A stretch of 8,999 nucleotides of DNA from Burkholderiales bacterium (GTDB lineage: Bacteria; Pseudomonadota; Gammaproteobacteria; Burkholderiales; Burkholderiaceae_C), in contig JAABTC010000051.1 in assembly GCA_011390055.1 (NCBI GenBank), forward strand, positions 1-8,999, in the 5' to 3' direction. The translations under genes were made by a program, and so were the position numbers. Shown here one piece after another: positions 1-5,093 of the stretch (position 1 is the first letter of the stretch; each line of letters starts with the position of its first letter). The notes below the pieces were generated by a model that did no database searches, was not told the origin of the DNA, and was given only the letters and a program-made list of their open reading frames with translations.

Positions 1-43
1 CTTTGGGCGTGCGGCGCTGGGGCGTGCAGGTGTGTCAGGGCGA

Positions 44-1534
44 TCAATCGTTGAACCAGTGCGCGCGCGCTTGCATGATCAGATGCTTGGCCTGGGCCTC
101 GTCCATGCCGGTCAACTCGGTGAGCTCGTCGACGGCCAGATCGGCCAGGTCGTCGCGGGTGTGGATGCCGCCTTCGGCCAGCTTGCCGATCAGCTCGGGG
201 TTCAGGCCCTTGCCATCGACCTCGAGGTCGCGCAGGTCCTGCGAAACCTCTTCCACGTTTTCTTCCTTGGCGATTTCCATCGTCAACAAGGCATCCTTGG
301 CGCGGGTGCGCAGCTCGTTCACGGTGTCTTCGTCGAAGCTCTCGATCTCGAGCATCTCCTGCATCGGGACGTAAGCCACCTCCTCGAGGCTGGTGAAGCC
401 TTCGGCGATCAGGATGTCGGCCACCTCGGCATCGACGTCGAGCTTGTCGACGAACAGCTTGCGCACCGAGTCGGACTCCAGCGTGTGCTTGGCATTCGAC
501 TCTTCGGCCGTCATGATGTTGATGCGCCAGCCGGTGAGGTCGGAGGCCAGGCGCACGTTCTGACCGCCGCGACCGATCGCGATGGCCAGGTTTTCCTCGT
601 CGACCACGACGTCCATCGCATGGCGCTCTTCGTCGACGACGATCGACTGCACGTTGGCCGGGGCCAGCGCGCCGATCACGAACTGCGCCGGGTCGTCCGA
701 CCACAGCACGATGTCCACGCGCTCGCCGGCCAGCTCGTTGGTGACGGCGGTCACGCGCGAGCCCCGCACGCCCACGCAGGTGCCGATCGGGTCGACGCGC
801 TTGTCGTACGAGACCACGGCAATCTTGGCGCGCGAACCTGGGTCCCGGGCGCAGCTCTTGATCTCGAGCAGACCTTGCTCGATCTCGGGCACTTCCTGGG
901 CGAAGAGCTCGATCATGAAGCCCGGCGCGGAGCGCGACAGCATGATCTGCGGGCCGCGGATGGTGTCGTCGATGCCGGCAATGAAGGCCCTCACGCGGTC
1001 GCCCGAGCGCAGGTTCTCCTTGGGGATCATCTCGCTGCGCTTCAGGCGCCCTTCGACGCGGCCGCTCTCGACGATGATGTCGCCCTTGTCCAGCCGCTTG
1101 ACCGCGCCGACCATGATCTTCTCGCCTCGCGACATGAAGTCGTTCAGCAGCTGCTCGCGCTCGGCATCGCGGATCTTCTGCAGGATCACCTGCTTGGCCG
1201 CCTGCGCACCGATGCGGCCGATGGTCAGCGACTCGATCGGCTCTTCGATGTGGTCGTCGACCTCGATGTCCTCGATCTGTTCCTGCGCCTCGAAGAGCAG
1301 GATCTCGGCGTCGGGGATTTGCAGGCCGGCCTCGTTGGCCACCACGTGCCAGCGTCGGAAAGTCTCGTAGTCGCCCGTCTCGCGGTCGACCGCCACGCGG
1401 ATGTCGACCTCGCCGCCCTGCAGTTTCTTGGTGGCCGAGGCCAATGCGGCTTCGACCGCACCGAACACCACTTCGCGCTCCACGCTTTTCTCGCGCGAGA
1501 TCGCATCGACCAGCATCAACATTTCGCGGTTCAT
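44..1534 (-). CDS. nusA: Transcription termination/antitermination protein NusA
   Basis: The product is NusA, an RNA polymerase-binding factor that modulates pausing, intrinsic termination and antitermination in the cytoplasm. It is 496 residues, close to the roughly 495 of E. coli NusA. The N-terminal polymerase-binding domain starts [19 protein letters not shown]. An S1 RNA-binding domain follows at about residues 135-200. Two KH domains come next, with GVRG at 255-258 (KH1) and GRGG at 321-324 (KH2, followed by [12 protein letters not shown]). The C-terminus has two acidic helix-hairpin-helix repeats (about 365-430 and 440-496), a two-repeat form known from proteobacteria, and ends ARAHWFND. 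The ATG at 1534 is chosen because it matches the family N-terminus and has GGAGAG (1543-1548) eight bases upstream. That ribosome binding site lies inside the last codons of rimP, only five bases separate the genes, and translational coupling is likely. The frame stays open far upstream, but that part is antisense or out of frame to rimP and fabI and is not coding. Confidence 0.98.
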   Translation of the reverse strand: MNREMLMLVDAISREKSVEREVVFGAVEAALASATKKLQGGEVDIRVAVDRETGDYETFRRWHVVANEAGLQIPDAEILLFEAQEQIEDIEVDDHIEEPIESLTIGRIGAQAAKQVILQKIRDAEREQLLNDFMSRGEKIMVGAVKRLDKGDIIVESGRVEGRLKRSEMIPKENLRSGDRVRAFIAGIDDTIRGPQIMLSRSAPGFMIELFAQEVPEIEQGLLEIKSCARDPGSRAKIAVVSYDKRVDPIGTCVGVRGSRVTAVTNELAGERVDIVLWSDDPAQFVIGALAPANVQSIVVDEERHAMDVVVDEENLAIAIGRGGQNVRLASDLTGWRINIMTAEESNAKHTLESDSVRKLFVDKLDVDAEVADILIAEGFTSLEEVAYVPMQEMLEIESFDEDTVNELRTRAKDALLTMEIAKEENVEEVSQDLRDLEVDGKGLNPELIGKLAEGGIHTRDDLADLAVDELTELTGMDEAQAKHLIMQARAHWFND

Positions 1535-1539
1535 TCTTG

Positions 1540-2115
1540 TCACTCTCCGTCGTGCACAGACTCGGCCGCCGCGGTGCGCGCCCTGCCCTTGAAATCCACC
1601 ACCGGAACCAGGTGCGCCTCTCGCACCTCGTCCCACACAAAATCGAGCGCCTGCTCGGCTGCAGGCTCCGCCGGCACTGCGCTCCGCGCCGCCTTCGGGC
1701 CTTTGGCCGGGGGCGCGGGCTCCACCTCGAGGCGCCAGCCACCCTCGCGCTGCAGCAGTCGGCCTTGGAATTTCTTGCGGCCTGCCAGCGGCAGCTTCAA
1801 GGTCAGCGCGACCCGCTCCCCGGCAAAGCGGGCATAGTCGGCCTCGCGCTTCAACGGGCGGTCGAGCCCCGGCGACGACACCTCCAGGCGCATGTAATCG
1901 CACTGCTCGACCTCGAGCACGTACTGGAGTTGCCGCGTCACCGCTTCGCAGTCGTCGACGGTGACCGCGCCCGTCTCCGAGGCGCCGGTGGGGTAGTCGG
2001 TGCCCGGCACCCGGTCGATGTAGACGCGCAGCACGCCACCCGGCGAGCGTTCGAGATCGACCAGCTCGTATCCGAGGCCGGTGACCGTGCGTTGGGCGGC
2101 GTCTTGCCAGTTCAT
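1540..2115 (-). CDS. rimP: Ribosome maturation factor RimP
   Basis: The product is RimP, which assists late maturation of the 30S ribosomal subunit in the cytoplasm. The 191-residue protein begins [20 protein letters not shown], carries the family hallmark [11 protein letters not shown] at residues 80-90, and continues into the C-terminal SH3-like domain ([11 protein letters not shown] at 112-122; the last strand ends [11 protein letters not shown]). It is longer than the roughly 150 residues of E. coli RimP, partly because of a Pro/Ala/Lys-rich segment at about 133-155 inside the C-terminal domain. This looks like a low-complexity loop insertion. The frame is open upstream of 2115, but family similarity begins at this Met. 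No clear Shine-Dalgarno sequence precedes it; the preceding bases are C-rich. It is the first gene of the rimP-nusA operon, which in relatives continues with infB. A promoter and a terminator-like hairpin lie upstream. Confidence 0.96.
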   Translation of the reverse strand: MNWQDAAQRTVTGLGYELVDLERSPGGVLRVYIDRVPGTDYPTGASETGAVTVDDCEAVTRQLQYVLEVEQCDYMRLEVSSPGLDRPLKREADYARFAGERVALTLKLPLAGRKKFQGRLLQREGGWRLEVEPAPPAKGPKAARSAVPAEPAAEQALDFVWDEVREAHLVPVVDFKGRARTAAAESVHDGE

Positions 2116-2167
2116 GCGTGATGCGGGGGCGGGAGGTGCGAGGAGCAGCGCGCGAAAGCGTTCGAGC

Positions 2168-2196
2168 AAAAAAAATGGGCTGGAAGGATCCGCCCA
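2168..2196 (-). terminator. Terminator-like hairpin in the rimP leader (possible attenuator)
   Basis: Read on the minus strand, TGGGCGGA (2196-2189) pairs with TCC-A-GCCCA (2184-2176). This gives an eight-base-pair stem with one bulged A and the loop TCCT. It is followed directly by eight T's (2175-2168), the form of a Rho-independent terminator. It lies about 15 bases downstream of the predicted start site and about 52 bases upstream of the rimP start codon. No minus-strand gene ends before it, so it can only act on rimP-nusA leader transcripts. Conditional attenuation is inferred; the fold and T-run are seen directly. Confidence 0.65.
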
Positions 2197-2217
2197 CTGG
2201 GTTTTCGGGAAACGTGG

Positions 2218-2246
2218 ATTGTACTCTGCAAGAGGCGTACCGGCAA
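2218..2246 (-). promoter_or_regulatory. Predicted sigma70-type promoter of the rimP-nusA operon
   Basis: Read on the minus strand, TTGCCG (2246-2241) and TACAAT (2223-2218) are separated by exactly 17 bases, close to the sigma70 consensus. Transcription would start near 2210-2212, giving a leader of about 95 bases before the rimP ATG at 2115. No minus-strand gene lies upstream, since fabI runs the other way, so an operon promoter is expected here. The assignment rests on motif and context only. Confidence 0.72.
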
Positions 2247-2305
2247 CTTCCCGGGCGGGCGTGCATGCCAGAATCGCCGGCATCGTCCTGACCTCCGGAG
2301 CTTCC

Positions 2306-3079
2306 ATGGGTTTTCTCGCCGGCAAGCGGCTGCTGATCACAGGCGTGCTGAACAACCGCTCGATCGCCTACGGCATCGCCCGCGCCTGCCACCGCGAAGG
2401 GGCTGAACTGGCCTTCAGCTACCAGGGTGAACGTTTCAAGGAGCGCATCACCGAATTTGCCGCCGAATTCGGCTCGAGCCTGGTGTTCGACTGCGACGTG
2501 GCCGACGACGCCCAGATCGAACGCCTGTTCGCCGACCTGGGCGAAGCCTGGCCGGCCTTCGACGGCTTCGTGCATGCCATCGCCTTCGCGCCCCGAGAGG
2601 CGATCGCGGGCGACTTTCTGGACGGCTTCACACGCGAGAACTTCCGCATCGCCCACGACATTTCGGCCTACAGCTTTCCGGCCATGGCCAAGGCCGCGGT
2701 GCCACGGCTGCGGCCGGGTGCGGCGCTGCTGACGCTCACGTACCTCGGCGCGGTGCGTTACGTGCCGAACTACAACCTGATGGGCCTGGCCAAGGCATCT
2801 CTCGAATCGAGCGTGCGTTTCCTGGCCCAGAGCCTGGGGGCACGTGGCGTGCGCGTGAACGGCATCTCGGCCGGGCCGATCAAGACGCTGGCCGCTTCGG
2901 GCATCAAGGACTTCGCCAAACTGCAGGCCGAGTTCGCCGCCACTGCACCGATCCGCCGCACCGTCACCATCGACGATGTCGGCAACGCCGCAGCCTTCCT
3001 GCTCTCCGACCTGGCCGCCGGCATCAGTGCCGAAATCACCTACGTCGACGGCGGCTTCAGCCAAGTCATGGCGACCTGA
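2306..3079 (+). CDS. fabI: Enoyl-[acyl-carrier-protein] reductase [NADH] FabI
   Basis: FabI reduces trans-2-enoyl-ACP to acyl-ACP with NADH, the last step of each round of type II fatty acid elongation, in the cytoplasm. The 257-residue protein is a divergent short-chain dehydrogenase. The N-terminus is [20 protein letters not shown] (nucleotide-binding loop around G13). The catalytic pair is Y156 and K163 in [10 protein letters not shown], with Y146 also present, all at the E. coli numbering. [16 protein letters not shown] and the C-terminal YVDGGFS are also FabI hallmarks. The usual HSIGFAP segment reads HAIAFAP, so positions 91 and 93 are Ala; G93 substitutions in E. coli FabI are linked to triclosan resistance. 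The ATG at 2306 is chosen because GGAG (2297-2300) lies five bases upstream and similarity starts there. A weak -10-like CAGAAT at 2269-2274 has no good -35. The gene is divergent from rimP and convergent with the next gene. Confidence 0.97.
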   Translation: MGFLAGKRLLITGVLNNRSIAYGIARACHREGAELAFSYQGERFKERITEFAAEFGSSLVFDCDVADDAQIERLFADLGEAWPAFDGFVHAIAFAPREAIAGDFLDGFTRENFRIAHDISAYSFPAMAKAAVPRLRPGAALLTLTYLGAVRYVPNYNLMGLAKASLESSVRFLAQSLGARGVRVNGISAGPIKTLAASGIKDFAKLQAEFAATAPIRRTVTIDDVGNAAAFLLSDLAAGISAEITYVDGGFSQVMAT

Positions 3080-3082
3080 CAG

Positions 3083-3153
3083 CCCCAAGCTCGCTGCGCT
3101 CGCGCCCCCCGAGGGGAGCGCAGGCCGCTTGGGAGCGGCCCGGCGCGCCTGCG
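3083..3153. repeat. REP-like cluster of overlapping inverted repeats between convergent genes
   Basis: This G+C-rich stretch between the fabI stop and the stop of the convergent dehydrogenase gene contains several perfect complementary arms. CTGCGCTC (3094-3101) pairs with GAGCGCAG (3116-3123). GGCCGCT (3123-3129) pairs with AGCGGCC (3134-3140) around the loop TGGG. CCCAAGC (3084-3090) pairs with GCTTGGG (3127-3133), and CGCAGGC (3119-3125) pairs with GCCTGCG (3147-3153). Some of these are mutually exclusive. The sequence style resembles intergenic palindromes I recall from Comamonadaceae and Rubrivivax-type genomes, so it is probably a dispersed repeat. It may also act as a bidirectional transcription barrier, although no T-run follows it. 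Only one copy lies in the window, so repetition across the genome is inferred. Confidence 0.6.
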
Positions 3154-3154
3154 G

Positions 3155-4810
3155 TCATGTGGCCTTTGCAAGCAGGTTCACGGCGAGCGCTTCGGCCACC
3201 TCGATGCCGTCGACCGCTGCCGACATGATCCCGCCGGCGTAACCGGCACCCTCGCCCGCCGGGTACAAGCCGCGCACGTTCAGGCTCTGCCCATCCTTGC
3301 CGCGCGGGATGCGCAGCGGCGAGGAGGTGCGCGTCTCGACCCCGGTCAGTACCGCGTCGCCCATCGAAAAGCCGGCGATCTGGCGCTCGAACGCGGGCAA
3401 GGCCTCGCGGATGGCGTCGAGCGCATAGACCGGCAGGCTCTCGTGGCCCGGCGCGGCCAGGTCGGTCGGTGTGACGCCGGGCTTGTAGGACGGTTCGACC
3501 GCGCCGAACGACAGGCTCGGCCGCCGGGCCAGGAAGTCGCCGACGCGCTGACCCGGCGCGCGGTAAGCGCCGCCGCCGAGCTCGTAAGCGCGCGACTCCC
3601 AGAAGCGCTGGAAGGCCATGCCGTCGAGGGGGCTGACCGGGCTCCCGGGGGCGCCGGGGCCTTGCCGGTAGTCGTCGGGCGAGATGCCGACGACGATGCC
3701 GGCATTCGCATTGCGCTCGTTGCGCGAGTACTGGCTCATGCCGTTGGTCACCACGCGGCCGACTTCGGAGGTGGCGGCCACCACCGTGCCGCCGGGGCAC
3801 ATACAGAAGCTGTAGACCGCGCGGCTGTTGCTGGCGTGGTGCACCAGCTTGTAGTCGGCGGCGCCGAGCACCGGGTGGCCGGCGCTGGGGCCGAAACGCG
3901 CGCGGTCGATCAGGCCTTGCGGATGCTCGATGCGAAAACCGATCGAGAACGGCTTGGCCTGCATCGCCACGCCGCGCCGGTGCAGCATCTCGAAGGTGTC
4001 GCGCGCGCTGTGGCCCAGTGCCAGCACCACCTGGTGAGCGCGCAACGTCTCGCCCGACGCGAGCGTCAGGCCGCGTACCGCACCGGCCTCGATCTGCAGG
4101 TCGATGACGCGCGCCTGGAAGCGGATCTCGCCGCCCAGCGCTTCGATGTCGGCCCGCATCTTCTCGACCATGCCGACCAGGCGGAACGTGCCGATGTGCG
4201 GCTTGCTGACGAACAGGATCTCGGCCGGCGCGCCGGCGCGCACGAATTCGTCGAGCACCTTGCGCGTCAGGTGGCGCGGATCGCTGATCTGGCTCCACAG
4301 CTTGCCGTCGGAAAAGGTGCCCGCGCCGCCTTCACCGAACTGCACGTTCGACTCCGGCTGCAACTCGCCGCGCCGCCACAGGCCCCAGGTGTCCTGCGTA
4401 CGCTCGCGCACCGCCTTGCCGCGTTCGAGCACCAGTGGGCGCAGGCCCATCTGGGCCAGGATCAGCGCGGCAAAGAGCCCGCACGGGCCGAAGCCGACGA
4501 CCACCGGGCGAGGCGACGCCGCCTGCGCAGCGCGTTCGAAGTGCGCGACCGGCCGGTAGTGCATGTCGGGCGCGGGCCGCACGTGCGGATCGCCCCGCCA
4601 GCGCGCCAGCACGGCGGCCTCGTCGTCGACCTCGAGGTCGACCGTGTAGATCAGCTGGATCGCACCCTTCTTGCGTGCGTCGTGCGCGCGCTTGAAGACC
4701 TGGAAGGCGCGCAGCCGATGCTCGGGCAGGCCCAGGCGGGTCAGGAGAGCCGGCCGCAACGCGTCGTCGGCGTGCCCCAGCGGCAGCCGCAGGTCGGTCA
4801 GGCGCAGCAT
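3155..4810 (-). CDS. FAD-dependent dehydrogenase, COG2509-type (function unknown)
   Basis: This is a 551-residue flavoprotein of the COG2509 'FAD-dependent dehydrogenase' type, for which I know no established reaction. An N-terminal domain (about 1-100) contains the family signature FKRAHDARKKG (39-49) followed by a YTVDLEVDDE strand. An FAD-binding Rossmann fold follows, with GFGPCGLFAA at 106-115 and the acidic residue ending the second strand at E129 (LVLERGK). A second flavin-related loop is GEGGAGTFSDGKL (159-171). A conserved SFCMCPGGTVVAATSE segment lies in the middle, and the C-terminal FAD motif is GLYPAGEGAGYAGGIMSAA (514-532). There is no signal peptide or membrane segment, so it should be cytoplasmic. 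The ATG at 4810 begins the family-like N-terminus, but its ribosome binding site is poor (an AAGG about 16 bases upstream). It lies 35 bases after a small basic ORF on the same strand and may be co-transcribed with it. Confidence 0.9.
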   Translation of the reverse strand: MLRLTDLRLPLGHADDALRPALLTRLGLPEHRLRAFQVFKRAHDARKKGAIQLIYTVDLEVDDEAAVLARWRGDPHVRPAPDMHYRPVAHFERAAQAASPRPVVVGFGPCGLFAALILAQMGLRPLVLERGKAVRERTQDTWGLWRRGELQPESNVQFGEGGAGTFSDGKLWSQISDPRHLTRKVLDEFVRAGAPAEILFVSKPHIGTFRLVGMVEKMRADIEALGGEIRFQARVIDLQIEAGAVRGLTLASGETLRAHQVVLALGHSARDTFEMLHRRGVAMQAKPFSIGFRIEHPQGLIDRARFGPSAGHPVLGAADYKLVHHASNSRAVYSFCMCPGGTVVAATSEVGRVVTNGMSQYSRNERNANAGIVVGISPDDYRQGPGAPGSPVSPLDGMAFQRFWESRAYELGGGAYRAPGQRVGDFLARRPSLSFGAVEPSYKPGVTPTDLAAPGHESLPVYALDAIREALPAFERQIAGFSMGDAVLTGVETRTSSPLRIPRGKDGQSLNVRGLYPAGEGAGYAGGIMSAAVDGIEVAEALAVNLLAKAT

Positions 4811-4845
4811 GCGCGCCGAACGATCGCCTTGCGGGATCGAGCCGG

Positions 4846-5013
4846 TCAGCCGCCCTTCTTGGGACGCTTGCCCGGATTCTTCTTGCTGCGCGTGTGCGCA
4901 CCACGCTCAAGGCTCACCTTCTGGCCGTGCGGCGCGGTGAAGGCCACGCCAGGAGGCGCGGCGGGACGCGGGGTGGCTTTGCGGTCGGCTTCGGTGATGA
5001 TCTTGGTGGCCAT
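4846..5013 (-). CDS. Small basic protein of unknown function (55 aa)
   Basis: A 55-residue ORF starts at the ATG at 5013 with a good GGAG site seven bases upstream (within CCGGAGTTCC) and ends at TGA 4846-4848. The protein begins MATKIITEADRK. It continues through a Pro/Ala segment and FTAPHGQKVSLERGAHTRS, and ends in a strongly basic, probably disordered tail rich in Lys, Pro and Gly (KKNPGKRPKKGG). It has no Cys, no signal peptide and no membrane segment. The composition would suit binding to RNA, DNA or the ribosome, but that is inference. I do not recognise the family. It sits 80 bases downstream of the decarboxylase and 35 bases upstream of the COG2509 gene, on the same strand. The same frame stays open upstream into the decarboxylase region; that part is a shadow, and the RBS and codon pattern mark the real start. 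Confidence 0.72.
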   Translation of the reverse strand: MATKIITEADRKATPRPAAPPGVAFTAPHGQKVSLERGAHTRSKKNPGKRPKKGG

Positions 5014-5058
5014 GGCGGAACTCCGGGAGGTCTGTCGAATGCAGTCGAACCTCGGATT

Positions 5059-5088
5059 AGGCCACAAGCTCGGCCTCACCTGTGGCCT
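5059..5088 (-). terminator. Hairpin just after the decarboxylase stop codon (weak terminator candidate)
   Basis: AGGCCACA (5059-5066) and TGTGGCCT (5081-5088) are perfect eight-base complementary arms around a 14-base loop. The hairpin starts five bases after the decarboxylase stop codon in the direction of transcription. No T-run follows it (the next bases read AATCC on the minus strand), so it is not a classic intrinsic terminator. It could stabilise the 3' end or partly separate the decarboxylase transcript from the small ORF and dehydrogenase downstream. Confidence 0.4.
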
Positions 5089-5093
5089 GCCCG

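Noticed and set aside
1..43. Possible start of infB on the minus strand after nusA
   Set aside because: infB is expected here from the conserved operon order, but no start codon with matching IF2 sequence is visible in these 43 bases.
32..1837. Long plus-strand ORF (601 codons) antisense to nusA and rimP
   Set aside because: It is a mirror frame of GC-rich nusA codons, dominated by His, Asp, Leu and Val runs. It has no recognisable family, and nusA and rimP on the other strand are certain.
2246..2274. Possible fabI promoter (-10-like CAGAAT at 2269-2274)
   Set aside because: No acceptable -35 lies 16-18 bases upstream (ACTTCC at best), so it is mentioned only in the fabI entry.
2081..2305. 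Longer fabI start (332-residue version)
   Set aside because: The extra N-terminus overlaps the rimP start and leader. The ATG at 2306 has a GGAG site and gives the normal 257-residue FabI.
2116..2355. Longer rimP start (271-residue version) reaching into fabI on the opposite strand
   Set aside because: The extension crosses the predicted promoter and hairpin and overlaps the fabI start. RimP similarity begins at residue M of the 2115 start.
1535..3088. Upstream extension of the nusA reading frame to about 1014 codons
   Set aside because: It would run through rimP in another frame and antisense to fabI. NusA similarity starts at the ATG at 1534, which has its own RBS.
3142..3149. GGCGCGCC palindrome
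   Set aside because: A chance eight-base palindrome is expected in GC-rich DNA; it was not listed separately from the surrounding repeat cluster.
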